Of a stretch of 64,000 nucleotides of DNA, positions 54,997-64,000 are shown in pieces. A program made the translations under genes and the position numbers. This DNA comes from Yamagishiella unicocca (taxonomy: Eukaryota; Chlorophyta; Chlorophyceae; Chlamydomonadales; Volvocaceae). Under the pieces are notes generated by a model. The model searched no databases, was not told the origin of the DNA, and was given only the letters and a program-made list of their open reading frames with translations. Numbering within the stretch: position 1 is the stretch's first letter; each line of letters begins with the position of its first letter. Location: the NCBI GenBank assembly GCA_003116995.1, contig BDSL01000075.1, positions 186,001-250,000 of the forward strand, in the 5' to 3' direction.

Positions 54997-57973
54997 ATGG
55001 GCCTTATCAACCTGATCAACGAGAAGCCAGTGCACCTCGTCCTGGCTAAGGACCGAGTGCGAAGCGTGAAGCGGGGCCATCCCTGGATCTTTCCCGAGGC
55101 AAGTCGTGCAAAGGCTAAAGCGAGAGCGGATATTTTTGGAGCTGCAGACGCGGCGACTGGCGGCAAGGTGGTGCTGGACGGTGGCCTGTACGGCAGAGTA
55201 TGCGCGTGACTCAGACCGGGCAGCACCACGCATCCGGCCTGCGGTCGGTGGCTGACGCAGTGAGGTTGAATGGGGCCAGCAGCAGCAAGGCAGAACCCGG
55301 GCTCCACCGCACCTGGTCCGCCTCCACCGCACTGCACTGCGCCGCGCACCACATTTGCAGCGCACCACATTTGCACCACCGCCACCACCACCACCTGCCA
55401 CATTAACTATTGCTACGGCCGCCACCGCCGCCGCCGCAGCAGCAGCAGCAGCAGCTGCTGCTGCAACGGCTGAGCCGCACCGCGCCCGCCGCAAATTTAC
55501 CGAGCCGCCCTTGCGTGCCCCCACATGCAACCACCAACCGCCCAACCACCCAACTACCTGCTCACTGACGCCCCGCTCACTCAGGTGCTCCGAGAACTGC
55601 CGAAGGCTCCGGCCGGCTCCTTGGCGCTGCTCAAAACCATGGACGGCGACATCCTCGCAAAGGGCTACTACGACCCCGGTTCGAAACTCGCATTCCGCAC
55701 TATCGCGCTGCAGCGAGACAAGCTCGACGACCAGCTCGTGGCGGCCAGGCTGGACCGTGCCGTGCAGCTGCGCGCCGCGCTCTTCGAGCCGTACGACGCG
55801 ACCAACGGTTTTCGGTTAATCAACGGCGAGGGCGACGGTCTGCCGGGCCTGGTGGTTGACATGTACAACGACGCGGCGGTGATGAAGTTGGACGGAGCAG
55901 GTGTGTTTGTCTGTCAATGTACGACGACGTGGGTCGGCGGTCAGGATGAGATCTCGGTCTCGGCAGTTCGCTGCTGCGTGCAGACGGCGGAGGGAGGTCG
56001 GGACGGGGTTGGCTTTTGACGCTCGAAGTTTGGACGCCTCCTCCTCCGGCCCCGTCACGTCCTGCCCACCACAGGTGCCGAGTCCTTCTACAACCCCGAG
56101 GAGGTGGCGGCCTGGGTCATGGGGCGCTTCCCCCGCCTGCGCACCGTGTTCCTGAAGTTCCGCTCGGGGACGGGGCCGGGAGGAGGGGCGGCGGACGAGG
56201 GCCGCGGGCGGCTGCTGGCGGGTGAGGCGCCCACCGCGGGTCGGCCAGTTCGCTTCGTGGAGAACGGCGTGGAGTTCCAGGCGGACATTGTGCAGGGGCA
56301 GAAGACGGGTGCGGAGGGGAGGGGAGGGGAGGCAGGGGCAGAAGACGGGTGCGGAGGGGAGGGGAGGGGAGGCAGGGGTGCGGAGGGGAGGGGAGGGGAC
56401 GGAGGCAGGGGCAGAAGACGGGTGCGGAGGGGGAGGGGTTGTAAAAACCGTTTTACAGGGGGAGGGAGGGGAGGGGACTGCAGACCCGACGAGGGGCGCG
56501 TAGGGGCGCTGGAATGGGTGGCGGAAACGCAACGCAACAGCGCCCGCTCAAGTACCTATGTCACGGAACGGCTGTCGGCCGGAACATTCTAAGGACTACC
56601 AGATACGGAATGAAAGCTCTTCCCCCACCACCCCACCATACCCCACCATACCCAGCCCACCCAGCCGCCGCCCTCTCATTCCTGCAAATTCCCCCTCCGC
56701 TGCCACCTCTGACACCGCCCCCGCAAAGGCTTCTTCCTGGACCAGCGGGACAACCGCTCCTTCGTTGGCCGGCTGGCTCGCGGGAAAAGAGTGCTCAACG
56801 TGTTTGGGTACACTGGTGGGGCCGGGGGGGGGGGGCGTGTATCACGGACGCATGGACCAGTAGGGAGTCAGCAGGGGCGTCGTTACTTCGATTGTTTTCA
56901 CCGCATTCACCCCTGCTCCACGCTCCTCACCCCACCTCCGTGCCCCCGTGCCCCGGTTTCCTACTGAGCTTCCTCATACACGGTCTCTCCTCACAACCCC
57001 CGTGCCGCCCCCCAGGCGGCTTCTCCGTGTATGCCGGGGTGGGCGGCGCTGCGCACGTCACAACGGTTGACGTGGGCAAGGCCGCGCTGCAGTACGCAAC
57101 CGCCAACTGGGCGCTCAACGACTTGGAGCCGGCGCGGCACGAGGCGGCGGCGGTGGACGCGTTCGAGTTTCTGGAGGCGGCGGGGAAGGCCAGGGACAAG
57201 TGGGTGCCGCGCTGGGGGGGGGGCGGGCGGGAAGGTGGCGGCCCTCGCGGCCCCTGACCTGAGCACCTGACCGGGGGTGACGGGGGGGGTGCAGCAGGAA
57301 TGCAGGAATGTGTTTTGGGTACCCGGAGGAACGGCTGATGCTGAGGGCAGGGTCAGGAGAGTTTGGAGCTGGGGGCGGGGGCTGCCGTGTGGTGGCTGGT
57401 GGGATATAGGGATTTGGGTTGAAGGGTTGTAGGGTTGTAGGGTTGTAGGGTTGTAGGGTTTAGGGGTTTAGGGTTTAGGGGTTTAGGGTTGTAGGGTGTC
57501 TTCCCTGACGTCGGCTGGCTGCTTGCTGCCCGCTCCTCGGCCCTCCTCTCCGGCGCTGTGCAGGTGGGACGTGGTCATCATCGACCCGCCCTCCTTCGCG
57601 CCCAACAAGCTGGCGGTGGAGAAGGCGCGCGCCTCGTACACGCGCCTCTTCGCCGCTGCGGCGGTGGTGACTGCGCCGCATGGCTACCTGTCGCTCGCCT
57701 CCTGCAGCAGCCACATCGACTCGGCGATGTTTATGGAGGTGAGGCGGCGGTGACTCCCCACGTTCCGTTGTCGTTGGACACGTAAACCCTAAACACCTAA
57801 ACTCCTAACCGCTAAACCCCTCCCTCCTGCAGATCTGCGACGACGCTCTCGGCAAGGCCCGGCGGCAGGGCTACGTGTTGCGTGCTGCAGGGCAGCCGGC
57901 GGATCACCCCTTCCCCGCCGCGGCTGATGAGCTCCGGTACCTGAAGTTCGTGACCTTTCGGCTGGAGGGATGA
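54997..57973 (+). CDS. RlmI-like class I SAM-dependent rRNA methyltransferase (PUA + MTase)
   Basis: Seven exons: 54997-55098, 55585-55900, 56075-56308, 56729-56815, 57016-57199, 57564-57738 and 57833-57973; 412 residues, all junctions in frame. The start has a strong context (GCCGCCATGG). The PUA-like N-terminus includes [10 protein letters not shown] and AKGYYDPGS. The methyltransferase core has [28 protein letters not shown] motif [17 protein letters not shown] (about 237-252) with VTTVDVG after it, the catalytic-loop motif [11 protein letters not shown] (309-319) and a C-terminal [10 protein letters not shown]. This is the layout of bacterial RlmI/RlmK-type 23S rRNA m5C/m7G methyltransferases; an organelle ribosome target is inferred. 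Exon 1 ends at a GC donor (GAG|GCAAGT); a GT donor 99 nt later (after 55197) is also in frame and would add 33 residues. No TGTAA was found close downstream. Confidence 0.88.
56290..56440. repeat. GCAGAAGACGGGTGCGGAGG minisatellite
   Basis: Units of about 44 bp (GGGGCAGAAGACGGGTGCGG followed by AGGGGAGGGGAGGGGAGGCA) begin at the end of exon 56075-56308 and continue into the intron. The exon 3 donor itself lies in the first unit, so every unit carries a copy of the donor sequence. Confidence 0.9.
57418..57500. repeat. Telomere-like tract (GGGTTGTAGGGTTTAGGG) in methyltransferase intron
   Basis: About ten TTTAGGG/TTGTAGGG units in the intron before exon 57564-57738. Another short tract (AAACCCTAAACACCTAAAC) lies in the next intron at 57784. 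Confidence 0.9.
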
Positions 57974-59124
57974 GCGGAGGCGGTAGCCGATGCGGCGCGG
58001 GTGGTGTCGGCGATGGTGATGATGATGTTTTGCAGCTGGGGTGTATCTTGTACGACTGTCCTACGTGGCAGTTGATGCTCCTTCGAACTGCACACACACT
58101 CAGGACGGCGCGCGCAATTGCCGGCACTGTGTCATGACATAGCGGTGTGCAGCATGCGCCTCATATGTTTGGTTTGGGTTGCAGCTCACATCAGCGGTCC
58201 TTGGTTGACTGGTGGTGGTGGCGGTAGGTGAGGAGCTGGGTGGAAACCCTGACCCGCGGGTCGGCTGCCCAAGATGCCTTGCGATGCTTGATCGCGGGCT
58301 ACGACTTGTAGCTGTCGAGCAATAACGTTCGGACCGGCCCCGGCGGTCACGCATAGGCTGATGAGTCATTTCAAAGTCAAGACCGCTTTGTGGCCATCCG
58401 GCAAGCGGTCTCACAGCGCATTGTGCCGTACAAAAGTGACAATTGTACGACTGCGGGGGACGGACACTTTTGTCACTGGCACCAAGCCCGAAACGACCCG
58501 GGTTCCGGTCAAAATTTAGGGTTTAGGTCCAGCTTGAAGTTTCTGAAGGTCATAAGGCTTAGAGCGTGTGACCGTTCGCCGCTCTAGGCGGCACAAGCTG
58601 GCGGCAAACACCTCCCCCTCCACCTTACTCTTCCGTGCTGACTCCCGGGCTTCCTCACATACCCGCCCCCCTCCCCCCCTCCCCCTCATCCGATCCCACA
58701 CTTCCTCCTCTCACATCCAGTCCACCCAAAACGCACGTCCGCGGTGTTGTACGACACCCAAGCAGCTCTCAATATTGGTACAAGGCTCTCACGTGTATGC
58801 CGTACACGCGCAGGCGGGCGCCCGTACGACAACATGCACGTTCGACAACATGCCTCCACACAGGGGTACTCTTCCCGAACTCGCTTTCGCTCTCGGAAGG
58901 AATTTTTCGTGCACGCACCACGAAATGCGCCGTTACTAGAACACAAACAGCACCTCTGCTTATAGCTGAGGCACTCGCCTCCCCAGTTTACGCCCTCTCA
59001 CCCCCACCCATTCACCCATACAAACGCAGCCGCACCGTATTCACGACGGATACCGTCCCAACGCCCCCACCCAATACCGCAACCAGAAACCGCCTCACGG
59101 CGCGTCCGCCACAATACCCCCGGA
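57974..59124. other. Convergent intergenic region, methyltransferase (+) and ABC1K (-)
   Basis: Should hold both 3' UTRs. A dispersed CCGGGCTTCCTCACATACCC repeat copy lies at about 58625-58665 and a TTTAGGGTTTAGG piece at 58517. No gene was recognised and no TGTAA was seen near either stop. Confidence 0.45.
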
Positions 59125-62100
59125 TCACAACTTGCCGCCGTACTGTACGGCGAGCGACCGCGTGTTTATGCGCTCGTCGTTGAACACCTGGAGCGACGGC
59201 GCCAGAATGCGGGTGTAGCGGTCGAAGTAGAGGAGCTGCTTCAGGAACAAACCGAACTGCGGCCACCGCACCGCAGGGCACACGGCACATCGCGTAACAC
59301 CGCAAGGACGACACACACACATACACACACGCATACACACACATACACAGACATCCGCGGGGGGGGGGTGATGGCGGTGGTGGAGGGAAAGAGGGAAGGG
59401 GGGGCCGGGGGTTTGGGTATGAGTGCGTGATCGAGGAGGAAAGGACCATCCAAGCATCGACAGTTTGATTCACGGCGATTCCGGGGCCGGGCGGGCAGTG
59501 TATCCCCCGTTGTAGAACCTACCCGCAGGGGGAATACACAGGCGACCCAGCTGCAAGTCCGCCACTCCCGCTCTCCTCCCTCCCCCTCCCCTCCAGCGCC
59601 GCCCACCGCTCTTCCCGGCACTCATCCTTTCCCCCTCCACCACCACAAAACCCGGTCCGCCCCCGGGGCCCCCGCCCACCTCCCGGGGGAACTTGACTCC
59701 GTGCGTCTCCCCAATCCGTACAAGCTGTACGAACAGCCGGTTCAGCTGCGCCTGGTCCACCTCCAGGCTGGCGGACACACCGCCGGACCGAGCTGGGGGG
59801 TGGGACGAAGGGGAGGAGGGGGAGTGGAGGGGGAGTGGAGGGGGAGTGGAGGGGGAGTGGAGGGGGAGTGGGGGGGGAGTGGAGGGAGAGTGGAGGGAGA
59901 GTGGAGGGGGAGTCGAGGAGGAGTGGAGGGGGAGTGGAGGGGGAGTGGAGGGGGAGTGGAGGGGGAGTGGGCCACAGCTGGGAAAGGCCGGGGCGCGGTG
60001 ATGGCGGTTGGTGGTGGTGGGGGGGGAAGCAAAGAGCGCGAGAGGAATACCTGAATGCCGGGAGCAGGCGCCCGCCACCTAGCTGCGCCCGCCCCATTCA
60101 CGCAGGCACCCCCTCCCCGCCCTCTTCCCCCCCAGTTTGGGCCCGTTGCATAGACGGTTTTTATCGACCCCCGTCTGGGCCCCTGCCGACTCACCGTCCA
60201 CCATCCCTGTGGGCGGCCCCCGTGTGACCACCAGGCTGCTGTTGACCTGCTCCAGCTCCGCGAAGAACGCCTCCAGGTCCCGGGCGAAGGCCGAGTAGTC
60301 CACGGCGGTGGAGCAGGCGCCGATGGTCGCCAGGGCGCGGGCCTGGAGGGGCGGTGTGTTTCGAGCCGCCGGGGGGAGGAGGGGGGTGGCGAGAAGAACC
60401 GGTTACACGACACAGGAAACGGGGGCCAGAAAATAACCGGCGAATAGTTCTCGGACATACAGTTGGGCCATCGGGGGAAGGACGTGGGGTGGGTGCCCTT
60501 CCTTCCTCTCCCTTCCCTCCCTCCCCTTTCCCCCTTCCCCCAATCCAAACCGCATCCCTGCTCCTCGCTCCTGCTCCCCCTCTCCCCCCCTTTGGTCCTC
60601 CCAACGCCCTCCCCTCCCCTAGTACGAGGGCTTTCCTCAACAAAACCCCTTCCCTCCCCTCCCCCCCTCCCGGACCCACCATCGTCTCGTAGTCCGCCAG
60701 CGCCATGGAGCTGATGAGCGTCTCCACCGCGCGCCAGGTGACGGGGCTGATGCGGCCCACGATGCCGAAGTCGATGAACCCCACCCGCCCGTCCGCCAGC
60801 ACCAGCAGGTTGCCTGGGGGCCGGAGGGGTGGCGGGATACGGTGTTTGCGGGGACCTCATCCCTGCTGCAACTTGGATGTAGGGCTAAGATGTTACTGTC
60901 GTTCAAATCCGAACGTAACGTCACTACCAATGCGCTCCGCTTGAACTGAGGATAACTCAGGGATGGTGAACAATGGAATTTGGTTATGTCTGCGGGAACC
61001 TGATTGTGCCTGAAGGGCTATTTGGCCCAGGCCCCCCCCCCCGCCCCTAGCTTCCCCGCCAGTCCCCCTGCACCCCTGCACCCCCGCCTCCGCCGCCCCA
61101 CCCGCCCCCGCCGCCCCACCCGCGTGCACATCTGCGTGGAACGTGTCCGCCGCCATGACCGACGCGAACCAGGTGTTGAGTGCGTTGATGAGGACCACCT
61201 CGGGGTCCCGGGTGCCGCCCGTCATGGAGCGTACGGCAGCCAGGTCGGTCAGCGGGACGCCCACCAGCCGCTCCATCACCAGGATCCTGCGTGGATCCAC
61301 GTGATCCAGGTGATGTGCCGGCGGGGGAGGGAGGGGGAGGGTTTTAGGGTTTAAGGGTTTTATAGGGTGGGGATGGACAAGAAGCACCTCGCAGCACTCC
61401 CGGCTGCGGCGCCATGCTCACTGCTGCTACTAACCCTGCCGCTCCGCTGTCGTACTGCCACGTCACCCGCCTGCCCTGCCGTACAGCCACGTCACCCACC
61501 TGCGCGCCGACAGCTGCTTGTAGATGTAGGGGGTGGTGGCGATGGAGCGATAGCCGCGGGAGTCCAGGAAGGAGGCGAAGTGCTGGTAGTGGGTGGCCTC
61601 CTGGGGGGGGTGGGTAGAGGCGGGCAGGGAGGGGGCGGGGAAGGGGAAGACAGGTCGGGGCGGGGGGGCGGGGGGAAGGCCGGGAGGGTAGGGAGGGCAG
61701 GCAGACCGTGGATTTGGGGGGGGGGTGGAGGTAGGGGGATTGCCGGATGCCTTCCGGGTTTACCCATCCGCGTTTAGCCACCTGTGATAACCAAAGCGCC
61801 TACCCTGCTATGCGTCGCTTCAAGGGTCCCCCCCCCGCCCTTCTTTTCTGTAACCCCCGCCCTCCTCCCCCCCGCCCCCACCTCCGTGGATTCGCGGATT
61901 CTCTTATGAACCCCCGCCCCCACCTGCGTGAAGTCCACCTCCGCCATCATGCTCGTGCGCATGTCCGCCAGCACCCCCGCCAGGCTGAGGCGGGCCAGCT
62001 CGGGCTGCAGGAACTCCAGGTAGCGAGACATGAGGTACACGAAGGAGAGATCGGTGGTCAGCACGTCCTCGACACCCGGCTTCAGAACCTTGATCACCAC

Positions 62101-63506
62101 CTGGCCAGTGGGGTGGAGGTCACGTGGGGGGGGGGGGAGGGAGTAAAGGATAATCCGCGAATCCACGGCCGATAAATCAAGGGCGATGAAGGTGGTGGTG
62201 GGGAAGTGGAGGGGTCGGAGATCTGGGTTGGGGAGCGAGAGGAGCAAAGCGCGCATCGGTGCGTGAAAGGCACCGTTCCAAAACCCCCCAAGCACCCCCC
62301 AGTCCCCCGGGTCCGCTGCTGCCAGCCCCACCTGCTTGTTGGATTCCTTCAGCACCGCCGCATGCACCTGCGCCACGGAGGCGCTGGCTAGCGGGGTGGG
62401 GTCGATGGAGGAAAACACATTGGACCAGGGCTGCCGCAGCTCCTGCTCGATGATCCGCTCGATCACCGAGTACGGCACCGGCTCCGTCTTGTCCAGGCAC
62501 TTTTGAAACTCCAACACATACTCGTCCGGGAACAGCGAGGGAGACGAGGCGATGAACTGGCCCAGCTTGATGTAGGTGGCGCCTGGGGGATGGGGCGGAG
62601 CGGGGAAAGCGAGTGCACGGGCCGGAGGGTTACAGAAAAAACCCGGTGCGGGGGTGGGGGGTGTAGAAACCGTGCGGGGGGAGGGAGGGCGGGGCGGGGC
62701 GGGGCAGTGAGGGGTCCTGAGGTGCCGCCAAGGGTGTCAAGGATGCTGACTACCTGCGTAAGAGGCGCGAAGGAAGGGGAGGGAGCCAGCAGTACCTTGC
62801 CTACATGCGCGCGCCACCACACGTGTGCCCATGGGCGGCATCTTTATGAGACCGATGCAGCTGCTTATCCAAAGCATGAACGGTTCCCTCCCCACAGCGC
62901 AGAGACCCGGTTGGGGCCCTCGTACAGGTTTCTCTCTCCTATGGCCCCCCACATTCTACATTTGGGTGATCGCTCCTCGGAACCTTCCGCTTTATCGAAA
63001 CAGGCGCGCGGTGCAGTGCCACGTAGGCATGCCTTCCGCCCCGTCGGTTTCCTGGGCCCATTGTATCCAGCGCAGCGCTCACCAAGCTTTTCAAACAGCT
63101 TGCGAAGAAACACAGGCGGTGCGTCGACAGCGCCTTGTGCCAAGTATTCTGCGGTCAGCAACGCGATCGACCGTGCAGCCTGGACTGCCCGGAAAAAGCC
63201 CCGCGGTCCGGTTGACATCGTAATGCGCACAGTCTCCTGTACTAGTTCACGTAGCTGGGCAGCACGCTGGGCCGGGTCGTCGCCGAACGGCGAGGAGCTG
63301 GTTGATGGCGAAGCAGCCGACGGGTCACGGAAGGACGAGCTGCTGCCACTGCCAGGTGTAGAGTAAGAACCAGGGCGAGGCCCTCCATTTGGGCCGCCAG
63401 CTGACGAAGTCGTCGCTCGGCAGGTTACATCGAGTCGGCGAGTGCGGACAATTTTTTGGCGCGTGGGCAAATTCGACCTGAGGCTGCTCCTCATCAATTG
63501 CTGCAT
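59125..63506 (-). CDS. ABC1/UbiB-family (ABC1K, ADCK) atypical kinase, probably plastid
   Basis: Nine exons with continuous frame: 63083-63506, 62332-62582, 61924-62100, 61500-61600, 61120-61286, 60680-60813, 60195-60342, 59680-59792 and 59125-59256; 548 residues. MQQLMRSSLRSNLPTRQKIV followed by RTRRLDVTCRA is a typical transit peptide. Family hallmarks: KLGQF of the N-terminal KxGQ motif (146-150), the Ala-rich loop PLASASVAQVHAA (205-217) replacing a glycine-rich loop, Lys in VVIKVLKPG, MMAEVDFTQEATHY, the catalytic-loop-like HADVHAGNLL and the metal-binding FIDFG (386-390). ABC1K proteins support quinone, tocopherol and other prenyl-lipid metabolism in mitochondria and plastids; which subgroup this is cannot be told. 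The canonical HxDxHPGN reads HADVHAGN, with Ala for Pro. The ATG at 63506 opens the transit peptide; an upstream in-frame TTG is unlikely to be used. Confidence 0.9.
59308..59352. repeat. CA microsatellite
   Basis: CACACACACATACACACACG-type repeat in the last ABC1K intron. Confidence 0.9.
59815..59975. repeat. 12-bp minisatellite (GGAGTGGAGGGG)
   Basis: About thirteen units of GGGGGAGTGGAG in the ABC1K intron between exons 59680-59792 and 60195-60342. It is open in several frames, producing long spurious ORFs. Confidence 0.95.
61335..61368. repeat. Telomere-like tract (GGGTTTTAGGGTTTAAGGG)
   Basis: Short TTTAGGG-type run in the ABC1K intron between exons 61120-61286 and 61500-61600. Confidence 0.75.
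62140..62210. repeat. Dispersed intronic repeat, copy B (GATAATCCGCGAATCCACGG)
   Basis: Same family as 21706-21775: GGATAATCCGCGAATCCACG followed by GCCGATAAATCAAGGGCGAT. Located in the ABC1K intron after exon 62332-62582. A short reversed piece (CGTGGATTCGCGGATTCTC) is in the next intron at about 61886-61904. Confidence 0.85.
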
Positions 63507-64000
63507 GACTCCGAAAACGTTGGCGAGCTGGGCGTGCGTAAAACCGTAAGCACAGTTCACAAGCAAGTTGATGCAGTTATGCCGCTCGCGCTTAAGTCAG
63601 GTATAAATCTGCATCGACGAACCTGTGTAAGATAGTCCTGAATATAATTTACAAAACGAATGTGCTCATTCGAGACGGCAATGCCTGGCAAACCATTGGC
63701 CACACGTCCTTTCCCATGAGCGCGACCCACGCAAGTCCCGGCATTGGGTTACCAAAGGCATTACGCATGCATCCCTGATGCACGATCTAAACACTTCGCG
63801 GGCAGCTTTATAATCTCCTCTACTAAAGCGGTGTCTGCGAAACCCGGAACGACAGATGTAATACACACCTCCGTCTATCGTCTGACAGCCATCGCTAGCA
63901 CTACCACCGCCTACAGTCATTGTCAACGAAGCGCAGGCACCCCTGTAAATGCCCCTCCAGAAAACACCAGCAAGAATAGCTGGACCCAACGATATCCCAC
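63507..64000. promoter_or_regulatory. Upstream region of the ABC1K gene
   Basis: The 494 bp before the start codon, reaching the window edge, should hold its promoter and 5' UTR. It is less GC-rich than the gene body. The 107-codon - strand ORF at 63666-63989 has no motifs and is not called. Confidence 0.4.

Noticed and set aside
59742..60860. 372-codon - strand ORF
   Set aside because: Runs through ABC1K introns and the 12-bp minisatellite in a frame that does not match the conserved exons.

Overview
This is nuclear DNA from a green alga, most likely of the Chlamydomonas/Volvox group (Chlamydomonadales). It is very GC-rich, and genes are split into many short exons by GC-rich introns with GT-AG borders. 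Proteins carry long Ala/Gly/Ser/Gln runs, two genes end near the algal poly(A) signal TGTAA, and short simple repeats are everywhere. I see no bacterial features (operons, Shine-Dalgarno sites, CRISPR, phage). The species cannot be named from the sequence alone. The window is built from about eleven protein-coding loci, six of which I could join exon by exon with consistent reading frame.

Layout, left to right: a 10-bp satellite (1-340); the 3' part of a leucine-rich-repeat gene on + (467-4631); an intergenic foldback element (5208-5740); an RPP40-like RNase P/MRP subunit gene on - (6570-9824); a long, only partly resolved - strand gene with OB-fold-like segments (about 10740-18889); a head-to-head 14-exon carotenoid isomerase/phytoene desaturase-like gene on + (19242-24948); a gene-poor stretch; a small ankyrin-repeat gene on + (28105-29116); a second gene-poor stretch; an 11-exon alpha/beta hydrolase gene on - (32510-36797); a GNAT acetyltransferase gene on + (about 38866-41812); a SOUL haem-binding gene on + (42358-46655) convergent with a - gene (47339-49163) that resembles the accessory part of some RluA-type pseudouridine synthases without their catalytic domain; a decayed ORF (49353-50442); an unrecognised three-membrane-segment protein on - (51255-54021); an RlmI-like rRNA methyltransferase on + (54997-57973); and an ABC1/UbiB-family kinase-like gene on - (59125-63506).

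These are ordinary unlinked eukaryotic housekeeping and organelle genes. Several look plastid- or mitochondrion-directed (carotenoid isomerase-like, ABC1K, RlmI-like, perhaps GNAT), but nothing suggests one pathway. The most interesting material is the RluA-like module lacking its enzyme, the OB-fold protein, the unknown membrane protein, a possible GC-AG intron in the methyltransferase gene, and several dispersed families of short intronic repeats, foldbacks and telomere-like tracts. Exon borders were read by eye from splice consensus and frame continuity, without transcript data or database searches.
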